A stretch of 64,000 bases of DNA from Actinokineospora diospyrosa. Lineage in GTDB: Bacteria; Actinomycetota; Actinomycetes; Mycobacteriales; Pseudonocardiaceae. Location of the stretch: the NCBI RefSeq assembly GCF_024171925.1, contig NZ_JAMTCO010000009.1, positions 88,620 to 152,619 on the forward strand. Reading direction: 5' to 3'. This document shows, piece after piece, positions 52,190 to 61,144 of this stretch. The notes beneath the pieces are model-generated. The model was given only the letters and a program-made list of their open reading frames with translations, was not told the origin of the DNA and ran no database searches. The stretch's first letter is position 1; each line of letters opens with the position of its first letter. A program made the translations under genes and the position numbers.

Positions 52190-54358
52190 GTGACGGGGGA
52201 GTTCGGCGATCTGGTGCGCGGGCTGCGGCGCGCGGCCGGGATGAGCCAGCGGGAACTCGCGGAGCGCTCCGGCCTCAGCGAACGCACTGTCCGCAGGCTG
52301 GAGAGCGCGGATCCGGGGGACACCAGGATCGGCACCGTCAAGCTCATCGCCGACGCCTTGGAACTCGCCCCCCAGGAGCGGCGCACCCTTATGGCCGGTG
52401 CGGCTGCCGACGACCCGGTAGAGCTACCTGCGCAGCGGGAATGGCCGGTTCAGGCAGGCCCACCGGTCGACGATGGCCTGTCCGACGCCGCGCGCAGGCT
52501 TGCCCACATCGTCCAAGCGCGGTGGAAACGTGAAGAAGGCCAGCGCGGAGTGCACGACCCGTTCCCCCTACCGGTCCGCTGGCGGCCCGTGCCCGCAGAC
52601 CTGGCCGACCGGTGGGACAACATCTGCCGCCTCCCTCCAGGAGAGAAAGCGCAACCTATAGACCTGACCGGCAAACTGCCCGACATCGCGCAGGTCTATC
52701 GCGCGGTCCCGTCCGGGCGACTCGTCGTGCTGGGCGAGGCCGGGTCGGGCAAGTCCGTCCTGGCCATCCGGTTCGTCCTCGACCACCTCGACACCCGTTC
52801 CCCGGCCGAACCGGTCCCGGTGATCTTCACCCTCGGCGGCTGGGACCCGGGCACCCCGCTGCACGACTGGCTCGTCGACCGCCTCCTGCGCGACGACCCC
52901 GGCCTGCTCGCCCCGGCCCCGTCCGGCTCCACCCTGGCCGCGGCCCTGGTCGAGGCGGGTCGGGTGCTGCCGGTGCTCGACGGCTTCGACGAACTCCCAG
53001 AGGGCCTGCGCGCCCCGGCCATGGCCGCGCTCAACCAGACCTCCCTGCCGATGCTGCTCACCAGCCGCCCCGAGGAGTACGCCGCGGTCGGCACGGTGCT
53101 GAACTGGTCGGCCGGGGTTCGGCTCGACGACCTCACCCCGACCGACCTGGCCCACTACCTGCCCCGCGCCAGCCGCGACGCCGACTCGTGGGACCCGCTG
53201 ATCGCCGACCTGCCCGACCCGCTCGCCGGGGCCCTGCGCACCCCGCTCATGGTCACCCTCGCCCGCGCCCACCGCGACAGCCCCGCCGCCCTCGCCGACC
53301 CGGCCCTGGACACCACCGAGGCCGTCGAGGAGCACCTGCTCGCCGGGTTCGTGCCCGCCGTGTACCAGGACGACCGCCGGTGGCCGCTGGAGCGCGTCCA
53401 GCACTGGCTGGGCCACCTCGCGCGCGTCGGCCCGGTCGAGGTGGCCTGGTGGCGACTGGGGGAGACGCTGAGCCGCGCCACCCGGATCCTGGCCGTCGTC
53501 CTCGCCTCGTCGCTGGTCACCGCCCTGGTCGACATCGCGGTGTCGCTGCCGCTCATGCTGGCCGCCGGGCTCGGGGTGGGGTCCGCGCTGCTCGACGGCT
53601 TGCTGATCGGCCCGATCGTCGGCCTCGGGTTCGGCCTCATCTACGGCCTGCTGATCGTGCTCCTCGACGTGCGGATCGCGCCGTCGCGGGTGCGCCTGCG
53701 CCTGGGCCGCGGCCGCGTCCGGGTGGCCCCCACCGTGCCCACCCGCATGCTCGCGGGCTTCTGCGGCGGCTTCCTCGTCGGTGTCGGCTACGGCCCGGTC
53801 AGCCTGCTGCTGCGCGGCATCGCGACCGGTTTCGGCCCGCTCGACGTCGTGATCCGGCTCGCCATGGTCAACTCGCTGATGATCGGCTTGGCCTTCGGCC
53901 TGGCTGTGGGCGCCGTGCTCGGGGTGGTCGCCCTCCTCGAGTCCCCGCACGACCTCACCTCGGCCACTGGCCCTCTCACCATCCTCGCCGCCAATCGCGC
54001 GACCGCGATCCGCACGGTCCTCCTGTTCGCCCCTCTGCTCTCGCTCGCCCTCTATGTGTCCGGTGTTCTGGTGGTCGCGGTCTTCGATGGAGTCTTTGCC
54101 GACCTGGTGTGGGAGGGGATCGGCGCTGCGGTCATCTCCACCGTTGGCGGTATCAGCGGTGCGGTCTCCTACGCGCTCGCCTTCACCGCTTGGGGCCAAT
54201 GGCTCGTCTTGACCCGGGTATGCCTACCGCTGATGGGTCGTCTCCCGTGGTCGGTCACCACCTTCCTGACCGACGCCCATGCCCGTGGTGTCCTCCGGCA
54301 GACCGGTGCGGTCTACCAGTTCCGCCACGACCGCCTACGCACGCACCTCACCCGCTGA
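52190..54358 (+). CDS. XRE helix-turn-helix - NACHT NTPase with C-terminal membrane helices
   Basis: A 722-residue protein from GTG 52190. Residues 1-75 are an XRE-type HTH (MSQRELAERSGLSERTVRRLE). The NACHT domain has the P-loop GEAGSGKS (Lys188) and Walker B VLPVLDGFDEL (Asp264, Asp267, Glu268), followed by the winged sensor SRPEEYAAVG and a helical part to about 420. From about 430 to 700 there are roughly eight hydrophobic segments. NACHT proteins form the STAND group that includes bacterial NLR-like defence proteins, but this HTH-NACHT-TM layout is also common in large actinobacterial regulators. The 3' end overlaps the convergent acetyltransferase gene by 11 bases. Confidence 0.85.
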   Translation: MTGEFGDLVRGLRRAAGMSQRELAERSGLSERTVRRLESADPGDTRIGTVKLIADALELAPQERRTLMAGAAADDPVELPAQREWPVQAGPPVDDGLSDAARRLAHIVQARWKREEGQRGVHDPFPLPVRWRPVPADLADRWDNICRLPPGEKAQPIDLTGKLPDIAQVYRAVPSGRLVVLGEAGSGKSVLAIRFVLDHLDTRSPAEPVPVIFTLGGWDPGTPLHDWLVDRLLRDDPGLLAPAPSGSTLAAALVEAGRVLPVLDGFDELPEGLRAPAMAALNQTSLPMLLTSRPEEYAAVGTVLNWSAGVRLDDLTPTDLAHYLPRASRDADSWDPLIADLPDPLAGALRTPLMVTLARAHRDSPAALADPALDTTEAVEEHLLAGFVPAVYQDDRRWPLERVQHWLGHLARVGPVEVAWWRLGETLSRATRILAVVLASSLVTALVDIAVSLPLMLAAGLGVGSALLDGLLIGPIVGLGFGLIYGLLIVLLDVRIAPSRVRLRLGRGRVRVAPTVPTRMLAGFCGGFLVGVGYGPVSLLLRGIATGFGPLDVVIRLAMVNSLMIGLAFGLAVGAVLGVVALLESPHDLTSATGPLTILAANRATAIRTVLLFAPLLSLALYVSGVLVVAVFDGVFADLVWEGIGAAVISTVGGISGAVSYALAFTAWGQWLVLTRVCLPLMGRLPWSVTTFLTDAHARGVLRQTGAVYQFRHDRLRTHLTR

Positions 54359-54821
54359 CCAGCACGTACTCCACCTGCGCCAACGGCTTCCCGTCCCCGA
54401 AGTCCCGCGTTCGCTCGTTCCCGGTCTCCACGAACCCGCACTTCCTATAGAACCTTCGCGACTGCTCGGTGTCCCGCAGCGTCCACAGGTGCACCCGCTC
54501 GACACCGCCGATCGTCCCCGCCATCAACGCGGACGCCACCCCAGAGCCCCACCCGTCCGGATGCCCATAGAAGCTCAGGATCTCCAAGAACCTCTCACGC
54601 TCTCCGGACGGAACCGTGTAAGAGAACGCCAGCACCCGCCCAGCGGACAGAGCGACCACGAGCCCGTCCAGCACCCGTTGACGCTGCCGCCTGTCGGCTA
54701 TCCCCGCCTCGGCGAACGTCGAATCGAACAGCGGCGCGTACACCGCCTCCCAGGACGCCGCGTGGACCTCCCCGATCCCCGGGACGTCCTCGGCCCGCGC
54801 GGGCCGCACCTCGAATTCCAT
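54348..54821 (-). CDS. GNAT family N-acetyltransferase
   Basis: A 157-residue protein from the ATG at 54821 (GAAGGG upstream). The GNAT fold is shown by VRPARAEDVPGIGEVH at the start, a central beta-strand pair (VLAFSYTVPSGERERFLEILSFYGHP in two pieces), the acetyl-CoA loop GWGSGVASALM near residue 90, and RVHLWTLRDTEQSRRFYRKCGF, the usual beta5-alpha4 region. It transfers acetyl from acetyl-CoA to an amine; the substrate is unknown. It is divergent from the SEFIR gene, with only about 50 bases between starts. Confidence 0.9.
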   Translation of the reverse strand: MEFEVRPARAEDVPGIGEVHAASWEAVYAPLFDSTFAEAGIADRRQRQRVLDGLVVALSAGRVLAFSYTVPSGERERFLEILSFYGHPDGWGSGVASALMAGTIGGVERVHLWTLRDTEQSRRFYRKCGFVETGNERTRDFGDGKPLAQVEYVLVSG

Positions 54822-54873
54822 GCCCTTCACGCTAAACCCCGACACCGACAGCGCTCTCTGGAACAATCCCCAC

Positions 54874-57800
54874 GTGACCCTGCGGGTGTTCATCTCCTAC
54901 GCGCAAGAGTCCGACGCGCACCGGGAAGCCGTCCGCGACCTGTGGGTGTTCCTGCGCGCGAACGGGATCGACGCCAAACTCGACCAGGTGGCCGCCGAGA
55001 CCCGGCAGGACTGGGCGCTCTGGATGGGCCACCAGATCCGGGCCGCGGACGTCGTGCTGTGCGTGGCCTCCGAGCAGTACCGCAAGCGCGCCGAGGGCCG
55101 CGAGTCGGCGGAGGTGGGCCGGGGCGTCCAATGGGAGGCCAGGCTCATCCGCGACGCCTTCCACGCCGCGCAGGACAACCTCACCCGGTTCGTCCCCGTC
55201 GTCGTCAAGGGCCAGACCCGCGACGGCGTCCCGGACTTCCTGGCCCCCTCGACAACGACCGTCTACCACGTCGACACCCCTCAAGGCGCCGACAAGCTCT
55301 TACGCTTCCTGCTCAACCGCCCCGGGATCGTCGAACCGCCCTTAGGGCCGCAACGCCTCGAGTACGACGTCGACAGCCCGGACTTAGCCGCGGCGATCGA
55401 CGGCAGCCCCGTTGGCACAGTGACGGACGTGGTCGTCTGGCTCCCCGAGGACGCCACCACCGCCAAGCCACCGCGCTTACCCGACGGTCGCCTGCTCACC
55501 GCCTTCCCCGGTGTCCGCGTCTCGCACCGATTACGCGGGATCGAACGCCAAGCCACCCCCGCCCTCCCCGGCCCGCTCAAGGTCCTCTCCACCGACCTCG
55601 AAGCCGACATCCCCGCCCACACCCGTGTCCTCGAGGTCGCCTCCCTCGACGAGATCTCCAACGCCCTGCGCGCCGACCAGTTCCACGTCTTCCGGCTCAG
55701 CGCCCCTGGTTCACCCGAAGGTGTCGAACTGGATGACGAGGACGGCACCCCGGTCTTCGTCCCCGTCCAGCGGCTCGTCGACGCCCTGCGCGCGGGGGAG
55801 CGGCCACTCCCGCTGATCGTCGTCTCCAGCGTGGAACTCGCCATCACCCTCGTCCGGCACGGCGCCGACCGCGTCATCGTCAGCCCCGACCCCGGACCTG
55901 AGCTCTACGAGGCGTTGTCCCAAGGCGCGACCGCCGCCCAAGCGCTGCGCGACGAGCACGCGATCCTGTTGCGCTGCGGCGCCGATCAACCGCTCGTCGA
56001 CCCCAGCCTTCCCGCTGTACCTCTGTCTCACGAAACCCTTCCCAGCACGGGCGTCGGAGTCCGTGAGCTTCCTATAGGCCGACTAATCGGCCGCCGCGAC
56101 GTTGTCCGCACCGCAATGGCCGTCATCCGTGACACCGACCGCGATAGGTACGGCGATCTCGCTGGCGTCGCCATCACCGGCGTGGGCGGCATCGGTAAGA
56201 CGGCTGTGGCGGGCCGAATCCTCGCCCGCGCCCGCGAACACGGGTGGCGGATCGTGATCCACGAAGGCGCCTGGAACCCCGCCCGGCTCATCAGCGAGAT
56301 CGTCGGGTCCAACGGCGACCTGGACGCTGTTCACGAACACCTGCGCACCAGCCGACTGGTGGTCCTGTTCGACGACTTCGAGCAGAACCTCACTCCGGAC
56401 GGCCACTTTCGCGACGAAGGCATCGCCGCCCTCTTCACGACCCTCTGCCAAGAGGCGCATGCCGCCACGATCCTCGTGACCTCCCGCTACCCCTTCCCCA
56501 ACGACGACCTCCTCCTCCGTGTCGAACTCCCGCCTCTTACCCCCGTCGAGCAAGCCCGCCTGCACTTACGCCTGCCCGCCTTACGCGACCTGTCACCAGA
56601 CGACCGCCGCACAGTCACCCACACCCTCGGCGGCCACCCCAGGCTCATCGAGTTCCTGGACGTGCTGCTCCGCCAACGCGCCGACCTGCGCCACATCACC
56701 GCCAAACTCCGCGCTCTCGCCAAGACAGAAGGCATAGACCCCAAGGCCACGCGTGACCTCACCGCAGGCATCACCGACGCGATCCGCTTAGGCAGCCGCG
56801 ACATCCTCCTGAGCGCCCTGCTCACCTACCTCACCGAAGCCCAATCCGACTTAGCGCTGCAGATGAGCCTCTATAGGGCATCCACCACCCGCGCGGACCT
56901 GGCTTTCACCCACGACTCAGCCACTCTCGACGCCGACATCGCTCGTCTACGCGACCTGACCCTGATCAGCACCACCGGCGACGAGCACCACATGCACGCC
57001 TGGGTCGCCGAGTCCCTGCGCCGCCACCTGCCGCCCACGCAACGGGAGATCCGGCAGAGCAGCGGGTTCGCGATGCGCTCCGCCCGCGTCGAGGCGGGGT
57101 CCGCCCGGGTCGAGGACAAGGTCGAGATCGTCCGGCACGTCGCGAACCTGGGCTGGTACGGGGTCGCGGAGATGCTCGCGGAGCGCTTCGCCCAGGAGAT
57201 GGCGGGGCACCTGGTCGCGTGCGCCGCGTTCCTCGCCGAGGTCGTGCCGCTGTTCCCGATCACCGTCATCGAGGGCGCGCGCGTGCTCGGCCTGGAATGC
57301 ACCGTGTCGCAAGCGTGCGGGCTGGTCGTCGACGACAAGATCCGGCGCTTGCACGACGCCGCGGCGCGCTTGGCGACCGCGCACCCCGACGAGGAGACGC
57401 TGTGGTTGCTGGCCAACGCTCATGACCTCTCCGGCATACAAGCCCAGGCCTACTTCGCCCACGGTGTGGCCTATAGGCACTACACCGAGGCGCTCCGGAT
57501 CACCCAGGAGTTGGTCACAGCGCTGCCTGACCGGCTCGACCTCCGGCGGGGCCTGGTCGCGGGCCACCTCCGGTTGGGCAAGATCGTGTACGGCCCCGAC
57601 CACGTCGAGGCCAGGGCGGGGCACCTCGCGGCCGCCGTGGACGCCGCCGAGCACCTGCACGACGCGTCCCCGGACGACCCGGGCGCGGTGCGGGGCCTGC
57701 TGGTCGTCTACAGCGCGGTGGGAGACTTCCTGCTCGAACAGGACGAGGTCGAGGAGGCGGCGGAGTTCTACGCGACCTGCCTGCGGTGCTCGGACCTGCT

Positions 57801-58017
57801 GACCGGTCCGGGCATGCGGCGCGATCGCGCGATCATCCACCGGAAACTGGGTCGGCTGGCCGCTGCCCAGGGGGACGCCGACACCGCGGCCCACCACTTC
57901 GGCGAAGCGAAGCGGCACATGGGGGAGTTGCTGACCGTGGACCCCGAGAACGCCCAATACGCCAGGGACCTGGCCGACGTCGAAGCTGAAGTCAGCCTCT
58001 TGAACGCGGAGAACTGA
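54874..58017 (+). CDS. SEFIR-NTPase-TPR protein, NLR-like sensor of a candidate defence system
   Basis: A 1,047-residue protein. Residues 1-150 are a SEFIR domain (TIR relative): LRVFISYAQESDAH, DWALWMGHQIRAADVVL, then GVQWEARLI with Glu88, a candidate catalytic or conserved residue. A region of about 250 residues links to a STAND-type NTPase with GVGGIGKT (residues 436-443, Lys442) and Walker B LVVLFDDFEQ (Asp500, Asp501). A winged-helix part follows, then TPR-like helices at about 860-1,040. This is the domain order of plant and animal NLRs. It overlaps the next gene by one base (TGATG), so the two are co-translated. The start GTG 54874 is chosen from the domain edge; ATG 54820 is also in frame. 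Confidence 0.88.
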   Translation: MTLRVFISYAQESDAHREAVRDLWVFLRANGIDAKLDQVAAETRQDWALWMGHQIRAADVVLCVASEQYRKRAEGRESAEVGRGVQWEARLIRDAFHAAQDNLTRFVPVVVKGQTRDGVPDFLAPSTTTVYHVDTPQGADKLLRFLLNRPGIVEPPLGPQRLEYDVDSPDLAAAIDGSPVGTVTDVVVWLPEDATTAKPPRLPDGRLLTAFPGVRVSHRLRGIERQATPALPGPLKVLSTDLEADIPAHTRVLEVASLDEISNALRADQFHVFRLSAPGSPEGVELDDEDGTPVFVPVQRLVDALRAGERPLPLIVVSSVELAITLVRHGADRVIVSPDPGPELYEALSQGATAAQALRDEHAILLRCGADQPLVDPSLPAVPLSHETLPSTGVGVRELPIGRLIGRRDVVRTAMAVIRDTDRDRYGDLAGVAITGVGGIGKTAVAGRILARAREHGWRIVIHEGAWNPARLISEIVGSNGDLDAVHEHLRTSRLVVLFDDFEQNLTPDGHFRDEGIAALFTTLCQEAHAATILVTSRYPFPNDDLLLRVELPPLTPVEQARLHLRLPALRDLSPDDRRTVTHTLGGHPRLIEFLDVLLRQRADLRHITAKLRALAKTEGIDPKATRDLTAGITDAIRLGSRDILLSALLTYLTEAQSDLALQMSLYRASTTRADLAFTHDSATLDADIARLRDLTLISTTGDEHHMHAWVAESLRRHLPPTQREIRQSSGFAMRSARVEAGSARVEDKVEIVRHVANLGWYGVAEMLAERFAQEMAGHLVACAAFLAEVVPLFPITVIEGARVLGLECTVSQACGLVVDDKIRRLHDAAARLATAHPDEETLWLLANAHDLSGIQAQAYFAHGVAYRHYTEALRITQELVTALPDRLDLRRGLVAGHLRLGKIVYGPDHVEARAGHLAAAVDAAEHLHDASPDDPGAVRGLLVVYSAVGDFLLEQDEVEEAAEFYATCLRCSDLLTGPGMRRDRAIIHRKLGRLAAAQGDADTAAHHFGEAKRHMGELLTVDPENAQYARDLADVEAEVSLLNAEN

Positions 58018-58871
58018 TGGCCATACGAGCGCACGCCGCCCGCTCAGCGCTGGGCACCCGTCGGGGACTCACCCTGTTCGCGGGCAACGCCTTCGCCACT
58101 TTTGGTGTCATTGGCGGCTCATTGCAGGTCTACGACGTTCTCACGCCCCAGCCCAGCTACCAGCCGCTGGTCATGGTCCTGCTCCTGGCTGTCCTGCCTG
58201 TCACCGTTGGCCTTGTCCGCGCCTGGCCCCGGCGCACGCTTTCGCGCAATCTAGGCCGCCCCGACACCACCATCACGATCACTGTCGGAGACCTCTTCGA
58301 CCAAGACACCCACCTGGTCATCGGCTACACCGACACCTTCGACACCGACACGACCGACACCCGGATCATCCACCCCACCAGCGTCCAAGCCCAGTTCCAA
58401 CGCCGCTACTACGCGGATCTCCCCGCGCTCGACGACGCCATCGCCCAGGCCCTGCCGCCCCCTACGCCAGACCCGACCAAGACCATCGGCAAATCCGCCC
58501 GCCACCCGGTGGGCGCGGTCGCCGTTCTCGACGCCGGACCGCATCGCGCGTTCTGCCTGGCCTACGCCCGCATGGGCGACGATCTGGTCGTTCGCGGGAC
58601 TGTTGACGACATCTGGACCAGCCTGTCGACCCTGTGGGACGCGGTCTATAGGCACGCCCACCGCCAGCCGGTGTCCATCGCCGTCATCGGCTCGGACCTC
58701 GCCCGCGTCGACTCGCTGGACCGGGCCAGCCTCATCCGGCTCATCGTCCTGTCTTACATCGCCCGATCCCGCACCAGCGTCGTCACCCGTGAGTTGCGCA
58801 TCGTCATCCACCCGTCCGACGCGGACAAGGTGGACATGCTGGAGCTAGCGGCCTTCCTCGCCACCGCCTGA
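58017..58871 (+). CDS. Transmembrane-Macro protein, ThsA (Thoeris) type
   Basis: A 284-residue protein translationally coupled to the SEFIR gene. Two hydrophobic helices (about residues 20-40 and 48-68) precede a ThsA-type Macro domain (about 88-284). Signatures are GDLFDQDTHLVIGYTDTFDT, TSVQAQFQRRYY, PVGAVAVLD, AFCLAYARMG and TRELRIVIHPSD. In type II Thoeris defence, a TIR protein makes a signal (histidine-ADPR) that binds the Macro domain of a TM-Macro effector and triggers membrane damage. Here the effector has a SEFIR NLR partner instead of a small TIR. Its 3' end overlaps the convergent DUF5753 gene by 27 bases. Confidence 0.85.
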   Translation: MAIRAHAARSALGTRRGLTLFAGNAFATFGVIGGSLQVYDVLTPQPSYQPLVMVLLLAVLPVTVGLVRAWPRRTLSRNLGRPDTTITITVGDLFDQDTHLVIGYTDTFDTDTTDTRIIHPTSVQAQFQRRYYADLPALDDAIAQALPPPTPDPTKTIGKSARHPVGAVAVLDAGPHRAFCLAYARMGDDLVVRGTVDDIWTSLSTLWDAVYRHAHRQPVSIAVIGSDLARVDSLDRASLIRLIVLSYIARSRTSVVTRELRIVIHPSDADKVDMLELAAFLATA

Positions 58872-59660
58872 CCCCGTCACGACCGGGTCGGCCAGCGCCG
58901 CGAGCAGGTCGCGGCTCCGGTCGGCCGACACGCAGGTGCCGATCAGCTTGTCGGCCAGGGTGCTGTACCGGTCGATGGCGCGCTGGTTCTCCAGGAACAG
59001 CGCGGAGTTGCCCAGGTCCAGGTGCACGAGGCTGCCGTGCTCGGCCACGGTGATCAGCCGGAACGGGATGTCGTGGCTGAGCACGGTGTGCGGCACAACC
59101 TGGATGCGCACCGACCGCCGGGTCGACTCCCAGAACAGGTGCCTGGCCTGCTCCTGGACCACCCGAGGCGCCAGCCCGCCCGGCGTCAGCGACTCCCGGG
59201 TCACCACGAAGTGCCAGTTCGGCTGCGTGGGCTGGTCGAAGACGTGCCTGCGCGCCGTGGTGCCCATCGCCGCGGCGTACTCGTCGGTCTGCAGCGGGGC
59301 GGGCAACACGCCCGGCGTGAACGACACGATCGTGTCCGCCTGCGTCTCCAGCTCGTCCAGTGTCTGGATGAACAAGGGGGAGTCGTGCCCGTCGTGCCAC
59401 CACTCCTCACGCCGCGCGTCGGCGTTGAGCGCCAGGTAGTGCTGCCGTTGCGCTCTTGTGGCCACCCCGCAGGTGAACAGCAGCAGGCCCAACTCCGGGT
59501 TGGGGATCCCGCGCTGCCCGTTGAGGAACCGCGAGAGGTCCGAGCGGTGCCAGTTCAGCCGGTCGGCGATGTCGCGGTGCGCGATGCCGGTGCTGTCGAT
59601 GAGGTGCCGCAGGCGCCTGCCGAGCAGCCAGGAGCGCAGGGAGGGGATGCGGGAGGTCAA
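58845..59660 (-). CDS. XRE-type HTH regulator with DUF5753 (Scr1-like)
   Basis: A 271-residue protein when started at the TTG at 59660 (GAAAGG 6 bases upstream). An ATG at 59747 would add 29 Arg/Pro-rich residues that do not look conserved. Residues about 10-70 are an HTH (GIAHRDIADRLNWHRSDLSRFLNG). The rest is DUF5753 (SFTPGVLPAPLQTDEYA, RQLF-like ARHLFWESTRRSVRIQVVP, IPFRLITVAEHGSLVHLDL). These regulators usually act with a DUF397 partner as WhiJ-type or antitoxin-like pairs; none is next to this copy. It is convergent with the TM-Macro gene. Confidence 0.82.
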   Translation of the reverse strand: MTSRIPSLRSWLLGRRLRHLIDSTGIAHRDIADRLNWHRSDLSRFLNGQRGIPNPELGLLLFTCGVATRAQRQHYLALNADARREEWWHDGHDSPLFIQTLDELETQADTIVSFTPGVLPAPLQTDEYAAAMGTTARRHVFDQPTQPNWHFVVTRESLTPGGLAPRVVQEQARHLFWESTRRSVRIQVVPHTVLSHDIPFRLITVAEHGSLVHLDLGNSALFLENQRAIDRYSTLADKLIGTCVSADRSRDLLAALADPVVTGSGGGEEGR

Positions 59661-59810
59661 CAGTCGCCTTTCTGTGGGGGTGGCCCGGCCGGTCCGCGCG
59701 GGTCGGGGTCGCGCGGACCGGCCGGGTGGCGCCTGCCGTCGGGGCATGACGGCGGTGGGGCACCGGGAACCGGCACGCGGGCGGGGAGGTGGCGCCCGCG
59801 TGCCGGGGGT

Positions 59811-60080
59811 TCAACTCGCCTCGGGCCGGTCCTCCAGCGCGGCGAAGGTCAGCGCCGCGTCCCGCAGCGCGGCCCGCAATCTGCCTACCCGCAGCGGGTC
59901 GATCACCCACGGACCCGGGGCGGACGAGGTCACCACGACCCCGGCCGGGGCGATCGCGACCTGGATCGAGGCCCGGTGGCCCGCCCGGTCCCGGCACGGG
60001 ATCGACCAGGTTCCCTCCTGCTGCCACCCCCACTTGGCGAGCGCCCCGAACACGGCGGCGCAGGATCGCCTCATCGCCAC
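59811..60080 (-). CDS. Small conserved protein near DUF5753 genes
   Basis: An 89-residue soluble protein, one compact alpha/beta domain: an N-terminal helix (CAAVFGALAKWGWQQEG), a three-strand sheet (ASIQVAIAPAGVVVTSSAPG) and a C-terminal helix (DPLRVGRLRAALRDAALTF). No catalytic motif is visible. It lies upstream of the DUF5753 gene on the same strand and divergent from a second HTH gene, so it may be controlled by one of them. The family was not recognised. Confidence 0.6.
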   Translation of the reverse strand: MAMRRSCAAVFGALAKWGWQQEGTWSIPCRDRAGHRASIQVAIAPAGVVVTSSAPGPWVIDPLRVGRLRAALRDAALTFAALEDRPEAS

Positions 60081-60200
60081 CCCCGAGCGTCGAGGTGACC
60101 CGGACGGTCACTATCATCCAGTTCTCTGGTCCAATATCGCGCCACGACGGGCATGCACCACCTCACCCGGGGAATTGTCGGTGAAAGAGACGGTACGTGA

Positions 60201-60249
60201 CGTACGTACGCCAAGGAAATACCTCGATCGTGTGACTGGCGTACGTACG
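60201..60249. promoter_or_regulatory. Perfect 13-base inverted repeat, operator candidate
   Basis: CGTACGTACGCCA (60201-60213) and TGGCGTACGTACG (60237-60249) are exact reverse complements separated by 23 bases. Each half also contains the palindrome GTACGTAC. They sit 25 bases before the HTH gene at 60274, in the divergent gap 60081-60273. This is the expected place for self-control by the HTH protein. Confidence 0.6.
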
Positions 60250-60273
60250 CGGGCAACCGGGAGACTGTCGGCC

Positions 60274-61125
60274 ATGAACGACACCGATGACCTGACCCCA
60301 GGCTCACTCGTCCGCCGGTGGCGGCTCGGCAAGCAGCTGCGCGAACTGCGCGAAGCCGCGGCCAAGACCCAGGACGACGCCGCCGACTACCTGGGCGTCA
60401 AGCGGCCAACAATCAGTCGGATCGAGAACGGCAGGCACGCCATCCTGCCCAAGAACGTCCGGTTCCTCTGCCAGCTGTACGGGATCGGCGCACCCCAGGT
60501 CGACACCCTGATCAGGCAAGCCGAGGAGTCCAACGAACGCGGCTGGTGGGTCAGCCACAGCGACACCATGCCCGACTGGCACGAGACCTACGTCGGCTTC
60601 GAAGCCGACGCCAAGGCGATCTGCACCTACCAGTCCGAGCTGATCTACGGCCTCCTTCAGATCCCCAGCTACACCCGTGGGGTGCGATCAGCCTTCGTTG
60701 ATGTGGTCGACGAAGGTGCCCTGGAGAAGTTCTTGGCCTTCCGCCAGGAACGGCAGTTGCGTTTGGACAACAGGCAACCGGATCTGCACGTCATCCTCAA
60801 TGAGACGGTCGTGCGCCGGCCGATCGGGGATATGCGCGAGCAGTTGCTGCACCTGCTCAAGGCGTCCGAGTGGCCCTACCTCACGCTGCAGATTCTCCCG
60901 TTCGCCGCTGGGCCGCACCCCGGCATGACCAACCCGTTCTCGCTGTTGACCTTGCCGGACGAGCCGTCCCCGAACTTCGTGTACCTGGAGCACGCGGACG
61001 GGGCGATCTACCTGGAACGGCCAGCAGACCTCGCGCTGTACGCCAACAACTTCCAGCGCATGTCCGAGCAAGCACTATCACCCGAGGAGACGCGGGCCTT
61101 CTTGGCTAGCCTGGTTGACGGCTAG
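60274..61125 (+). CDS. XRE-type HTH regulator with DUF5753 (Scr1/WhiJ-like)
   Basis: A 283-residue protein from ATG 60274. The HTH (residues about 18-75) reads LRELREAAAKTQDDAADYLGVKRPTISRIENGR in two pieces. The DUF5753 part covers about 95-280: LIYGLLQIPSYTRG, FLAFRQERQLRL, LHVILNETVVRRPIG, LQILPFAAGPHPGM, FVYLEHADGAIYLE. Such proteins pair with DUF397 products and act in development or as antitoxin-like factors. A DUF397 gene follows after 19 bases. The 13-base inverted repeat upstream is the likely operator. Confidence 0.88.
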   Translation: MNDTDDLTPGSLVRRWRLGKQLRELREAAAKTQDDAADYLGVKRPTISRIENGRHAILPKNVRFLCQLYGIGAPQVDTLIRQAEESNERGWWVSHSDTMPDWHETYVGFEADAKAICTYQSELIYGLLQIPSYTRGVRSAFVDVVDEGALEKFLAFRQERQLRLDNRQPDLHVILNETVVRRPIGDMREQLLHLLKASEWPYLTLQILPFAAGPHPGMTNPFSLLTLPDEPSPNFVYLEHADGAIYLERPADLALYANNFQRMSEQALSPEETRAFLASLVDG

Positions 61126-61144
61126 TCAACAGGGAGGTCAAGAG

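Noticed and set aside
52568..54199. Minus-strand frame across the NACHT gene
   Set aside because: Antisense to P-loop and Walker B motifs; His/Arg/Asp-rich text without a fold.
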